Shown here: positions 48,082-57,274 of the stretch, one piece after another | Position numbering within the stretch: the first letter of the stretch is position 1 | How the letters are laid out: every line of letters starts with the position of its first letter | Source of the DNA: Arcobacter acticola | Lineage (GTDB): Bacteria > Campylobacterota > Campylobacteria > Campylobacterales > Arcobacteraceae | NCBI RefSeq assembly: GCF_013177675.1 | Contig: NZ_CP042652.1 | Location: forward strand, 1,860,001-1,924,000 | Length of the DNA: 64,000 nucleotides | Direction: 5' to 3' | Notes under the pieces: generated by a model | What the model saw: only the letters and a program-made list of their open reading frames with translations | Database searches by the model: none | What the model was told of the DNA's origin: nothing | Made by a program: the position numbers and the translations under genes

Positions 48082-48142
48082 TAATCTATTTTGTAATAAA
48101 ACTTATTATAGAATAAATTATAAAACTTATTAAAGGATTACT

Positions 48143-48910
48143 ATGAAAATTATAAAAAATATGGTTTTAATACTGCTAAGTTTAATAATTATTATTGGAT
48201 GTACACACAAAACTCCTTATACAAATAGATCTCAAATGATATTTATGTCAAGTGAAGAAGAGTTAGCCCTTGGTGAGAAATCATACCAAGAAGCACTCGC
48301 TGAAGCAAAAGTTATCACAGGAACAAAAGATGCTAATAGAGTAAAAGCTATTGGAGAAAGAATTGCAAAAGTAGCCGATAGAAGTGATTTTACATGGGAA
48401 TTTAATCTTGTTGAAGATGAAGCTTTAAATGCATTTTGTTTACCAGGGGGTAAAGTTGTAGTTTATACAGGTATTTTAAAAGCAGCACGTAATGATGACC
48501 AATTAGCAACTGTAATTTCACACGAAATAGCCCATGCACTTGCTAGACATGGAGCTGAAAGAATGAGTTCTGCAAAAGTACAACAAGGAATTCAAGTATT
48601 AGGAAATGTTGTTTTAGCAGTTGGAGCACCTGAATATCAAAATGTATTTAATCAAACATATGGAATTGGAACGCAAGTGGGAGTTATGCTTCCTTATGGA
48701 AGAATGCAAGAGAGTGAAGCTGATGAAATAGGTATTTATTTAATGCACAAAGCTGGATATAATTTACAAGAAGCACTTAAATTTTGGGAAAATATGAGTG
48801 AGGGAAAACAAGAAACAAATGAGTTTTTATCAACACATCCAAGTTCAAGTACTAGAATTGAAGATATTAAAAAAGTAATTGTAAAAATACAATCTCAAGC
48901 AAACATCTAA
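48143..48910 (+). CDS. M48-family metallopeptidase lipoprotein
   Basis: A 255-residue zinc protease with a lipoprotein signal (lipobox IIIGC, Cys20) and the active site SHEIAHALARHG; the third zinc ligand is the Glu of ESEADEIGIYLM. It resembles LoiP/YcaL and Oma1-type envelope quality-control proteases. Probably periplasmic, outer-membrane anchored. Starts 61 bp after the fad operon and ends at a hairpin terminator. Confidence 0.93.
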   Translation: MKIIKNMVLILLSLIIIIGCTHKTPYTNRSQMIFMSSEEELALGEKSYQEALAEAKVITGTKDANRVKAIGERIAKVADRSDFTWEFNLVEDEALNAFCLPGGKVVVYTGILKAARNDDQLATVISHEIAHALARHGAERMSSAKVQQGIQVLGNVVLAVGAPEYQNVFNQTYGIGTQVGVMLPYGRMQESEADEIGIYLMHKAGYNLQEALKFWENMSEGKQETNEFLSTHPSSSTRIEDIKKVIVKIQSQANI

Positions 48911-48938
48911 AATAAGAGTAAATCTATACTCTTATTTT
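48909..48938. terminator. Terminator after the M48 protease gene
   Basis: Arms AAAATAAGAGTA (48909-48920) and TACTCTTATTTT (48927-48938) match perfectly with a 6-nt loop, followed by a T-run. It also covers the stop of the convergent GGDEF gene, and so may serve both strands. Confidence 0.8.
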
Positions 48939-50168
48939 TTTATCTTCATACATTTTCTCATCTGCATAATTTAATAAATCCTCAATATTATCACCATCTT
49001 TTGGATATATACTCACTCCCAAACTAAAAGATAAAGGTATTGTTAAATCTTCAGTATAATTTAGTGGATTTTTTTTTGAAATTTCTTCTATTCTTTTTAA
49101 TGTTAAATTTAAATATTCTAATGATTTAAGATGTTCAAAAAGTATTACAAATTCATCTCCACCAATCCTTGCAAGTGTGTCGTCATCTCTTATAATATCA
49201 GATAAAACTTCACCAAGATGTTTAAGTAACATATCCCCAACATGGTGACCATATTCATCATTTACTTTTTTAAATTTATTTAAATCTATAAAACATAGGG
49301 CAAAAAATTCTTCTGAATCTTTACTTTTCGAAATAGCATTATCTATTTTCCTTATTAACATAGAACGATTTGGTAATCCAGTTAAACTATCATGATCAGC
49401 AGAATATTCAAGCTCTGATTGAATTTTTTTAAGATATGTAATATCTTGACAAATAATTATATTATCTGCTCTATTATTATAAGTAAATTTCATTGGAATA
49501 ATATCTGTATGAAAGAAAATATCAACGCCATCTAAATTTGTTGCTTGTAAAATACTACTAACTTGTGTAGATGAAATATTAACCTCTCTTGAAAAGAAAT
49601 ATTTGGAGAAATGTGAACCTATCATATCATTTTGGTTTAAACCAAAAAAAGATGTACAAGCTTCATTGGCTTCAGTTATTATTCCTTTTTCATTTATATG
49701 AAAACTAATTAAATTCTGATTTATTAGATTAAAATACATCTCATTGTTTTTTATATCTTCTTTTTGATTTTCATAATGTAAATTCTCTTGATTTATTAAC
49801 TGTATTGCTTGTACATAATCCATAGTAAGTTTTGATTGTTTGGTGAACATTGCTATATAAAAAATTTTGTTTGTTTCGAAATAACAAAGTTCTATATTAA
49901 CATCATAAAATATATCTCTTTTTGAAAGCATTGGTATATGTAAATAATCTTTATTATTGATATTTAAATCTTTTAGTTTTTCTTCTAAACCAACAAATTC
50001 CCAAAAGAAATCTCTTATGTCTGAATTTACACTTATTGTTTTGAAATCATCAACAAAATCTATTAAATTATCTGTAAACTCAACAATTTTGAAATCTTCA
50101 GAAAATAATATACAAGAGATATTATATTTCTTGCAAATGATAGGTAAAATCAATCCTGATAAAATCAT
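48924..50168 (-). CDS. PAS-GGDEF diguanylate cyclase coupled to a small GTPase
   Basis: A 414-residue protein. The N-terminal 130 residues are an unrecognised sensor-like region (NISCILFSEDFKIVEF); a PAS domain follows (about 145-245, FHINEKGIITEANEAC); the GGDEF domain has DHDSLTGLPNRSMLI and an intact GGDEF site, with an RxxD inhibitory site (RDDD) five residues before. The start overlaps the upstream GTPase gene by 4 bp. This suggests the two proteins work together; the GTPase may control cyclase activity. Confidence 0.93.
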   Translation of the reverse strand: MILSGLILPIICKKYNISCILFSEDFKIVEFTDNLIDFVDDFKTISVNSDIRDFFWEFVGLEEKLKDLNINNKDYLHIPMLSKRDIFYDVNIELCYFETNKIFYIAMFTKQSKLTMDYVQAIQLINQENLHYENQKEDIKNNEMYFNLINQNLISFHINEKGIITEANEACTSFFGLNQNDMIGSHFSKYFFSREVNISSTQVSSILQATNLDGVDIFFHTDIIPMKFTYNNRADNIIICQDITYLKKIQSELEYSADHDSLTGLPNRSMLIRKIDNAISKSKDSEEFFALCFIDLNKFKKVNDEYGHHVGDMLLKHLGEVLSDIIRDDDTLARIGGDEFVILFEHLKSLEYLNLTLKRIEEISKKNPLNYTEDLTIPLSFSLGVSIYPKDGDNIEDLLNYADEKMYEDKKIRV

Positions 50169-50677
50169 AATAATTGCTCAACTATTTTTTTACTTAAAAC
50201 ACCAAATAATTCTTCGATATTACTGTTATCTTTTGCCGAAGTTTTAGTAATAAATACTATATTAGGAAAAAGTTTCTTTAAACTTTTAAGATCAATTTCC
50301 TCATACTCTAAATCACTTTTATTTAAAGCAATACAAATAGGTAAGTTTGGCATTGTTTCTTCACAAAGAGTTAAATGTTCAGAAATAAAATTAATTGTAT
50401 TTTTTCTAGTTAAATCTGCAACAATAATAAAACCTTTTGCTCCATTTAAATAATGACTTAAAATTGGTTTAAAATCTGTTTTTCCTTCAATATCCCATAT
50501 CATAGTATTTGAAGTGTAAGTTTTATTATTTACATAAGTATCAATAACTTTATTTAAAATAGAAACACCAATAGTGCTTAGATATTCTTCATTAAAATTA
50601 TTATCAATATAACGTTTTATTAAACTTGATTTACCTGTTCCAAAATCTCCTAATAAAACAATTTTATAAGTAAACAT
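50165..50677 (-). CDS. Rab/Ras-like small GTPase
   Basis: A 170-residue stand-alone small GTPase. The P-loop is LLGDFGTGKSSL (Gly10-Ser17), switch I has YLSTIGVSI with the conserved Thr-Ile-Gly, G3 is WDIEGK, G4 is NKSD and G5 TSAK. The residue equal to Ras Gln61 is Lys (DIEGK for DTAGQ), so intrinsic hydrolysis may be slow or need a partner. Similar to bacterial Rab-like proteins. It has no lipidation tail. Translationally coupled to a diguanylate cyclase. Confidence 0.88.
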   Translation of the reverse strand: MFTYKIVLLGDFGTGKSSLIKRYIDNNFNEEYLSTIGVSILNKVIDTYVNNKTYTSNTMIWDIEGKTDFKPILSHYLNGAKGFIIVADLTRKNTINFISEHLTLCEETMPNLPICIALNKSDLEYEEIDLKSLKKLFPNIVFITKTSAKDNSNIEELFGVLSKKIVEQLL

Positions 50678-50881
50678 CCAAAACCTTTATTTTTTAATAA
50701 AAAATGTATAAACTAAAAGTATATTATATCTAATTTTATTATTAAAAACTTTATTATTTATTATTATTTTAAATATGAGATAAAAAATGTGTTATATTTA
50801 TAAGGATTTTTCTTAGAAGTAATTCTAGTATATACTTTATTTTTAAGTTAAATTGATAGGATTGTAAAATTCTGAGATTTT

Positions 50882-50913
50882 TTATTCAACTCTCATAATT
50901 GAGAATTGAATAA
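50882..50913 (-). repeat. Hairpin downstream of yebC
   Basis: Arms TTATTCAACTCTCA (50882-50895) and TGAGAATTGAATAA (50900-50913) pair with one mismatch and a 4-nt loop, 10 bp after the yebC stop. It is followed by A rather than T residues on the minus strand, so its terminator role is uncertain. Nothing else was recognised in the 245-bp gap before the GTPase gene. Confidence 0.5.
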
Positions 50914-50922
50914 ATTTATAAA

Positions 50923-51633
50923 TTAAGCTATATTTGTATAAACCGCTTGAACATCCTCATCATCTTCAAGTTTTTCTATTAATTTACCAATCTCTTCTTG
51001 TTGAGCTTCTGTAAACTCTTGAGGATTATTTGGAATTCTTTTTAACTCTGCTTTTGTAAGTTCAATTCCTAACTCTTCAAATTTTTGATTCATATTTCCA
51101 AAGTCTGTATAGTTAGCATATGCTAAAACAACACCATCTTCTTCTTCAATTTCTTCAAGTCCAGCATCAATTAATTCTAATTCTAATTCTTCAATATCCA
51201 TATCAGCTGTTTTATTAAATTCAAAAATAGCTTTTCTATCAAAGAAAAATTCTAAAGAACCAGTTGGTACAACTTGTCCACCGTTTTTATTGAAATACAT
51301 TTTAACATTTGCAACTGTTCTTGTATTATTGTCTGTTGCAGTTTCTACAAAAATTAAAATTCCATGAGGACCTTTTCCTTCAAAGTTTACTTCAGAAAAA
51401 TTTGTTGCATCTTTTCCACTAGCTCTTTTTATAGCAGCATCAATATTTGTTTTTGGCATATTTTCAGCTTTTGCATTTAAAATAGCTGTTCTAAGTGCTG
51501 AGTTCATTTCAGGATCTGGAACTCCTGCCCGTGCTGCCATTTCAATTGCTTTTGCTAATTTAGGGAAAATTCTTGACATTGCTCCCCATCTTTTCATTTT
51601 TGACGCTTTTCTATATTCGAAGGCTCTACCCAT
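50923..51633 (-). CDS. YebC/PmpR-family regulatory protein
   Basis: A 236-residue YebC-family protein with the characteristic N-terminus MGRAFEYRKASKMKRWGAMS and the segments AKAENMPKTNIDAAIKRASG and GPHGILIFVETATDNNTRT. Family members act as DNA-binding regulators or help ribosomes through proline-rich stretches. The N-terminal variant AFEYRK instead of AGHSKW places it in the second common YebC subgroup. Confidence 0.95.
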   Translation of the reverse strand: MGRAFEYRKASKMKRWGAMSRIFPKLAKAIEMAARAGVPDPEMNSALRTAILNAKAENMPKTNIDAAIKRASGKDATNFSEVNFEGKGPHGILIFVETATDNNTRTVANVKMYFNKNGGQVVPTGSLEFFFDRKAIFEFNKTADMDIEELELELIDAGLEEIEEEDGVVLAYANYTDFGNMNQKFEELGIELTKAELKRIPNNPQEFTEAQQEEIGKLIEKLEDDEDVQAVYTNIA

Positions 51634-51740
51634 TATAACTCCAATTTGTTTTTCAAATTTTTGTTGAATTATAGCAAGTTTGTAATAATATAATTATAAA
51701 TATAAAACTTATTCTAAAATAAAATTCGATAATATAAAGG

Positions 51741-52595
51741 ATGAAAAAAATAATATTACTCTCATTTATCCTATTTTTAAACTTAAATGCTTTTAATCTG
51801 TCCAGCTCAAAAGTAAAAAATGCAAATACAGTTTTAGTAAAAATTAATGGAAAAAACATAAGCGAGCCAAAATTAACTTTTGATAAACAAAATATAAATT
51901 TTTATAAAAATCCTTTTATTTCTGATTCCTATTATGCCCTACTTCCTATTTCTTATTATCAAAAACTTGGGAAAGATAGAATTATCTTCTCTTATTTAGA
52001 AAATAATAAAAAAATATTTAAAGGTTTAGATTTAGAAATAATTGATGGAAAATACAAAAGTGAAGTAATAAATGTAAAACCTTCAATTTTTAAACCAAAT
52101 AAAGAAAGAGTTGCAAGAACAAAAAAAGAGTATGAAGAAGCTATGGAAATTTACAATAGTTCAAGTGCAGAAATTTACTGGAAAGATGATTTTATATATC
52201 CTTTAAACTCGAAAATAACCAGCGATTTTGGAACAAAAAGAGTTTATAATAAAGAGCTTAAATCATACCATGGAGGAACAGATTTTCAAGCAAAAGACAA
52301 TACTCCTATTATCGCTTCAAATTCGGGAATAGTTCGAATTTCATCAAATAGATTTTATGCAGGAAATTCAATAGTGATAGATCATGGACAAGGCGTTTAC
52401 TCATGTTATTTTCATTTAAATACAATGAATTTCAAAGTTGGTGATTTTATAAATAGAGGTGAAATTTTAGGTCTAAGTGGAAGTACTGGAAGAGTTACGG
52501 GCCCACACTTGCATTTTACTTTTAGAATAAATGGCCTACAAGTTGACCCATTACAAGCAATTCAAGTATTAAATAATTTAAAAAACACTTATTAA
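51741..52595 (+). CDS. M23-family peptidoglycan metallopeptidase
   Basis: A 284-residue secreted protein with a signal peptide (MKKIILLSFILFLNLNAF) and a C-terminal LytM domain. Zinc ligands are in YHGGTDFQA (HxxxD) and GPHLHFTF (HxH). The middle region (about residues 20-140) is the usual M23 N-terminal domain. In Campylobacterota such enzymes shape the cell wall (Csd/Pgp type). A small gap of 56 bp precedes the mlaA gene. Confidence 0.93.
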   Translation: MKKIILLSFILFLNLNAFNLSSSKVKNANTVLVKINGKNISEPKLTFDKQNINFYKNPFISDSYYALLPISYYQKLGKDRIIFSYLENNKKIFKGLDLEIIDGKYKSEVINVKPSIFKPNKERVARTKKEYEEAMEIYNSSSAEIYWKDDFIYPLNSKITSDFGTKRVYNKELKSYHGGTDFQAKDNTPIIASNSGIVRISSNRFYAGNSIVIDHGQGVYSCYFHLNTMNFKVGDFINRGEILGLSGSTGRVTGPHLHFTFRINGLQVDPLQAIQVLNNLKNTY

Positions 52596-52651
52596 ACATT
52601 CTTTTTATAATTTTTTTATATAATATGAGTAACATATAAGAAAGGATAAAT

Positions 52652-53395
52652 TTGAAAAAAATAATTTTATTACTAGCTTTAACAATTTTTTGCTTTGCCC
52701 AAGACAAATATCAAGATGATTTTGTAAAAAGTTTTGATTCAGAGTATAATGAAAACAAAATTGAAGTTTTTGATCCTTTAAGTGGTTACAATAGATTAAT
52801 GACTGATTTTAACGATAAAATATATATGAATGTATTAGACCCAACAGCTAGAGGTTATGAATATATAGTACCCCAAACAGTAAGAATTAGTGTTGATAAT
52901 TTTTTCAAAAACTTAATGTTTCCAGTTAGATTTGTAAACAATATATTACAACTAAAATTTCAAAATTCAGCAGAAGAATTAGGTCGATTTGTAATAAATA
53001 CAGTTTGGGGATTAGCAGGATTCATGGATGTTGCAAAAAGTGAATTAGGCTGGGAAGCTCATAATGAAGACTTTGGACAAACTTTAGGTTTTTATGGAGT
53101 TGGGGATGGTTTTCATGTAGTATTACCTTTCCTTGGCCCATCAAATTTAAGAGATATTGTTGGTATTGGAGCTGATTCTTATGTAAGTGTATTAAGTACT
53201 ACAGGAAGCAGTGATTTAAACTATAAAATACCAGATACTTTCTTACAACAAATGGGAATTACAACTTTTAGTATCGTAAATTCCACTTCACTAAAGTTAG
53301 GACAATATGAATCAATAAAAAAAGATGCTTTAGATTTATATCCATTTTTAAGAGATATTTATACGCAAGCAAGAAAAAAACAAATAGAGGAATAA
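52652..53395 (+). CDS. mlaA: MlaA/VacJ-family outer-membrane lipid-asymmetry protein
   Basis: A 247-residue VacJ protein with the family core NRLMTDFNDKIYMNVLDPTA and GRFVINTVWGLAGFMDVA, and GDGFHVVLPFLGPSNLRD. It starts at TTG (52652) with AAAGGA upstream. The signal peptide (MKKIILLLALTIFC) does not hold a good lipobox, so it may be secreted without a lipid anchor. Followed by mlaC and an RND protein, matching C. jejuni Cj1371-1373. Confidence 0.95.
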   Translation: MKKIILLLALTIFCFAQDKYQDDFVKSFDSEYNENKIEVFDPLSGYNRLMTDFNDKIYMNVLDPTARGYEYIVPQTVRISVDNFFKNLMFPVRFVNNILQLKFQNSAEELGRFVINTVWGLAGFMDVAKSELGWEAHNEDFGQTLGFYGVGDGFHVVLPFLGPSNLRDIVGIGADSYVSVLSTTGSSDLNYKIPDTFLQQMGITTFSIVNSTSLKLGQYESIKKDALDLYPFLRDIYTQARKKQIEE

Positions 53396-53400
53396 TATAA

Positions 53401-54000
53401 ATGATGTTTAAAAAAATTTTTACAATTTTATTAATAATTGCAGCTACATTTTCTTATGCAAATGCTCTAAAACAAAATGAAATAAAAGAACAAATGACAA
53501 AAAAAATCGATAGTGTTTTATTGGTTTTAGAAAAAAAGAATTTAACAATCCCTCAAAAAGGCGATGAAATCATTAAAATAATTGATGAAGTTTTTGATTA
53601 TGAATTAATGGCAAGAATTTCTCTTGGAAAAGAGACATGGAATTCAATATCTGAGCAAAAACAAAAAGAATTTACAAAAATATTTGAAAATAAATTAAAA
53701 AAATCATATATAGAAAAGCTTGAACTTTATAATGATCAAAAAGTTCAAATTATTGCTTTAAAGCCATATAATAATACAAGACTACAATTAGAAACACAAT
53801 TAGTAGGAAAAGAAGGAAACTATCAAATAAACTATAATTTCTATAATAAAGCAAAAGATTCTGAGCAATGGCTAATTTATGATGTAGATTTAGTAGGAGT
53901 TAGCATCATACAAACATATAGACAACAATTTGCTGGATTATTAAAAGAAAAATCTTTTGATGAAATGCTTGTATTATTAGAAAAATCAAATAGTAAATAA
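53401..54000 (+). CDS. mlaC: MlaC/Ttg2D-family periplasmic phospholipid shuttle
   Basis: A 199-residue periplasmic protein with a signal peptide (MMFKKIFTILLIIAATFSYA, cleaved near ANA). The family segments are FDYELMARISLGKETW and WLIYDVDLVGVSIIQTYRQQF. It carries phospholipid between outer-membrane MlaA and an inner-membrane partner. The usual MlaFEDB ABC transporter is not nearby; an RND protein follows with a one-base overlap. Confidence 0.94.
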   Translation: MMFKKIFTILLIIAATFSYANALKQNEIKEQMTKKIDSVLLVLEKKNLTIPQKGDEIIKIIDEVFDYELMARISLGKETWNSISEQKQKEFTKIFENKLKKSYIEKLELYNDQKVQIIALKPYNNTRLQLETQLVGKEGNYQINYNFYNKAKDSEQWLIYDVDLVGVSIIQTYRQQFAGLLKEKSFDEMLVLLEKSNSK

Positions 54001-56486
54001 TGATAAAAAGAATATATGATACTTTTATTTTAAAGTATCCAAGTGCTGTTTTAATTGCTTTAATGATATTTATCTCAAGTTTAGCTTATTATGCTACAAA
54101 ACTTGAGATAGATGCTTCTGCTGAAACATTACTACTTGATGATGATAAAGATTTGAAATTTTTTAGAGAAGTTAATGAAAGATACAATAGTACAGATTTT
54201 TTAGTTGTTACATTCTCTCCCAAAACAGATTTACTTTCAAAAGATAGTCTTGAAACTATAAAAAACATTTCTGAAGATTTTTTAAAAATTGAAAATATTG
54301 AAACTATAACTTCAATTTTAAATGTTCCCTTGCTTCAATCACCTGTTCGTCCAATATCAGATTTAGTTTCAGGAGTAGAATCACTTGAGACAAAAGAATT
54401 TGATAAAACTCTTGTAAAGAATGAGTTTTTAAATTCGCCCCTTTATTCAAATGCCTTAGTAAGTAGTGATTTTAAAACTACTGCTTTAATTTTAAATTTA
54501 AAAAAAGATACAAAATATTTTGATTTACTTGAACAAAGAAATAGTTTATTGGCTAAAAAACGAGAAAACAACTTAAGTGATGAAGATAATAAAAAACTTG
54601 AAGAAACAATTTTAGAGTTTAAAGCACATAGAGATAGACAAAGAGAAAATGAAACTATTGAGATACAAAATATTAGAAATATTATCAAAAAATATGAACC
54701 AAGTGCTAAAATATTTTTAGGTGGAGTAAATATGATAGCTAGCGATATAGTTGGCTATGTTAAAAATGATTTACTTATTTATGGAACATCTTTACTTCTA
54801 ATTTTAGTATTTATTTTATGGTATATTTTTAGACATATTAGATGGATTATAATACCCTTATTTATATGTTTAGTATCTGTTATTGCAACAGCTGGAACCT
54901 TAGGTATTTTTGGCTGGGAAGTAACTGTAATATCATCTAATTTCATTGCTTTACAATTAATTATTACCATTTCAATAGTTTTACACTTAATTGTAAGATA
55001 TAGAGAATTAAATGTAAAATATAAAAATGCAAGCCAATATAAACTTGTGATAAACACTATTTTATCAAAATTCAATCCATCATTTTTTGCAATAATTACA
55101 ACCATCACAGGATTTGGTTCTTTAGTTTTATCAAATATCCAACCTGTTATTAATCTAGGACTTATGATGAGTACTGGGATTGCTATTTCTTTAGTTTTAT
55201 CATTTTTGATTTTTCCAGTTATTTTGATAATGATGGACAAAAAAGATGAGCATGAGCAGGAAAACACCAGATTTTCTTTTATAAAAAAATGTTCAAATAT
55301 TGTAGAACATAATGGAAAAACAATTATTGTTACAAGTATTCTATTATTAATCTTTTCTCTAAGTGGAAGTTTAAAACTTATAGTTGAAAATAGTTTTATT
55401 AGTTATTTTAAACAATCAACTGATATATACAAAGGGATGCAAGTAATTGATGAAAACCTTGGAGGAACTACTCCTTTAGATATCGTTATCAAATTCAAAG
55501 ATGAACCAAAAGCCATAGTAAAAGAAGAAGTAAAAGATCAATTTGATGATTTTGAAAATGAATTTGCAAAAAATGCAGATGATAAACAATATTGGTTTAG
55601 CCAAGATAAAATGGACACAATAACTGCTGTTCACGATTATCTAGAAAGTCTTCCAGAAGTTGGAAAAGTTCAATCACTAGCAACTTTATTAAAAATTGGA
55701 CAAACATTAAATAATGGCAAAAAGTTAGATGGAATTACTTTAGCATTATTATACAATCAGTTACCTGCTAAATACAAAACTTTAATACTTTCTCCATATA
55801 TTAATATTGATGAAAACGAAGCTAGAATTACTATTAGAATAGTTGATTCAAATCCAGATTTAAGAAGAAATGATTTACTAAATAAAATAAGAGATGATTT
55901 AAAAACTGTAATTCAAAATAAAGAAACAACTGTTAAATTATCAAATTTAATGGTTTTATATAACAATATGCTTCAATCTTTATTTAATTCTCAAATTGCG
56001 ACTTTGGGATTTGTAATTGTAATTTTATTTGTAATGTTTATAATTTTATTTAGATCATTAAAAATAGCTCTAATAGCAATAGCAACTAATATAATACCTA
56101 TTTCAGCAATATTTGGAATAATGGGTTGGTTAAATATTCCTTTAGATATTATGACTATTACAATTGCAGCAATTGCCATAGGAATAGGAGTTGATGATAC
56201 AATTCACTTTATACATAGATTTAAAGAAGAATTTAAAAAAGATCATAATTATGTTAATTCAATAAGAAGATCACATGAAAGTATTGGATATGCTATGTAT
56301 TATACTTCTTTAGTGATAATCATGGGCTTCTCTATTTTAGTTTTATCAAATCTAATTCCAACTATCTATTTTGGTTTATTAACTGTAATTACTATGATTA
56401 CTGTATTAATAGCTAATTTATTGTTATTACCAAGATTAATTCTCATTTTCAAACCATATGAAAAACTAAAGGACAAAAATAAATGA
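54000..56486 (+). CDS. RND/MMPL-family transporter linked to Mla proteins
   Basis: An 828-residue inner-membrane protein with two sets of RND-type helices (one starting near residue 15 then 255-410, the other near 435 then 655-820) and two large periplasmic loops. The segment GIGVDDTIHFIHRF is the typical MMPL/SSD motif in helix 10. It resembles HpnN-like lipid exporters. Coupling with mlaA and mlaC indicates lipid transport between the membranes, in place of the MlaFEDB ABC pump. Confidence 0.93.
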   Translation: MIKRIYDTFILKYPSAVLIALMIFISSLAYYATKLEIDASAETLLLDDDKDLKFFREVNERYNSTDFLVVTFSPKTDLLSKDSLETIKNISEDFLKIENIETITSILNVPLLQSPVRPISDLVSGVESLETKEFDKTLVKNEFLNSPLYSNALVSSDFKTTALILNLKKDTKYFDLLEQRNSLLAKKRENNLSDEDNKKLEETILEFKAHRDRQRENETIEIQNIRNIIKKYEPSAKIFLGGVNMIASDIVGYVKNDLLIYGTSLLLILVFILWYIFRHIRWIIIPLFICLVSVIATAGTLGIFGWEVTVISSNFIALQLIITISIVLHLIVRYRELNVKYKNASQYKLVINTILSKFNPSFFAIITTITGFGSLVLSNIQPVINLGLMMSTGIAISLVLSFLIFPVILIMMDKKDEHEQENTRFSFIKKCSNIVEHNGKTIIVTSILLLIFSLSGSLKLIVENSFISYFKQSTDIYKGMQVIDENLGGTTPLDIVIKFKDEPKAIVKEEVKDQFDDFENEFAKNADDKQYWFSQDKMDTITAVHDYLESLPEVGKVQSLATLLKIGQTLNNGKKLDGITLALLYNQLPAKYKTLILSPYINIDENEARITIRIVDSNPDLRRNDLLNKIRDDLKTVIQNKETTVKLSNLMVLYNNMLQSLFNSQIATLGFVIVILFVMFIILFRSLKIALIAIATNIIPISAIFGIMGWLNIPLDIMTITIAAIAIGIGVDDTIHFIHRFKEEFKKDHNYVNSIRRSHESIGYAMYYTSLVIIMGFSILVLSNLIPTIYFGLLTVITMITVLIANLLLLPRLILIFKPYEKLKDKNK

Positions 56487-57046
56487 ATGTAGCAATATAT
56501 TGTGGTTCTTCATTTGGGAATGACATAATTTATGAAGAATCAACAAGGATTTTAGCCAAGAAATTAGCTTTAAAAAAATTAAATATTGTTTATGGTGGCT
56601 CACTTCAAGGATTGATGGGAATTATTTCAAATGAGTCACTTAAATATAATAATATGGTAACAGGTGTAATTACATATGACTTAGTTACAAAAGAAATCGA
56701 AAATAAGAATATTACAAAGATTTACAAAGTTGATACAATGAATGAACGAAAAGCAAAGATGGAAGAGCTAGCAGACGCTTTCATAGCAATTCCAGGAGGT
56801 TATGGTACACTAGATGAGACATTTTCTGTATTAACAGCTGCACAAATAGGACACCACGAAAAACCCTTTGCTTTTTACAATATAAATGGTTACTATAATA
56901 AACTCATTGACTTTTTAGAAAACTGTGTAAAAGAAGGTTTTATTGGAAAAAGTTTTGTTGATATGCTTATTATTAGCGATGATATTGATGAAATTATAAG
57001 TAAAATTTTATCATACAAAGCACCAAAAAATAAGTGGGTGAAATAA
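56483..57046 (+). CDS. LOG-family protein (nucleotide phosphoribohydrolase-like)
   Basis: A 187-residue Rossmann-type protein with the diagnostic motif AIPGGYGTLDETF and MNERKAKM. The family hydrolyses nucleoside 5'-monophosphates, including cytokinin nucleotides, to base and ribose-5-phosphate. It overlaps the RND gene by 4 bp, which probably reflects shared transcription rather than function. Confidence 0.93.
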   Translation: MNVAIYCGSSFGNDIIYEESTRILAKKLALKKLNIVYGGSLQGLMGIISNESLKYNNMVTGVITYDLVTKEIENKNITKIYKVDTMNERKAKMEELADAFIAIPGGYGTLDETFSVLTAAQIGHHEKPFAFYNINGYYNKLIDFLENCVKEGFIGKSFVDMLIISDDIDEIISKILSYKAPKNKWVK

Positions 57047-57119
57047 TAAAGCTAATATAAGCTTTAAGCTATTTACCTTTTGTTAATCTTCTATTTAATA
57101 AGAGTTAATAGTAGTAAAT

Positions 57120-57249
57120 TATAATTATCTTACAAGTTAATTACAAACTTAATTTTTTGCGATGTTAAGATTTTAGATTAACCTTCCTCCTACTACTATA
57201 TACAAAATTCAAAGTCCACCAGGAAAGCTTTTTAGCTTTCCTTTTTTTT
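57120..57249 (+). ncRNA. Candidate small RNA or leader RNA
   Basis: The 228-bp gap between LOG and HAD genes holds a good -10 (TATAAT, 57120-57125), then about 115 bp ending in a strong terminator: AGGAAAGCT (57221-57229), TTTT loop, AGCTTTCCT (57234-57242) and a T-run. Weak nested stems GTTAAT/ATTAAC (57136-57141 with 57177-57182) and CTTAA/TTAAG lie inside. Next comes an unpaired CCTTCCTCCTACTACTA (57182-57198), complementary to Shine-Dalgarno sequences. It could be an independent sRNA or the leader of the gene at 57275. This is inference. Confidence 0.4.
57221..57249 (+). terminator. Strong intrinsic terminator before the HAD gene
   Basis: A perfect 9-bp stem with TTTT loop and a run of eight T, ending 26 bp before the HAD start. 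It lies 175 bp past the LOG stop, far for a simple operon terminator. Confidence 0.9.
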
Positions 57250-57274
57250 AAATTACTTACAGGAAAAACTACTT

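Noticed and set aside
54443-55267. Minus-strand open frames of 81 and 162 codons inside the RND gene
   Set aside because: Antisense to a clear RND protein; composition is that of mirrored membrane codons (Ile/Lys/Phe-rich) with no recognisable domain.
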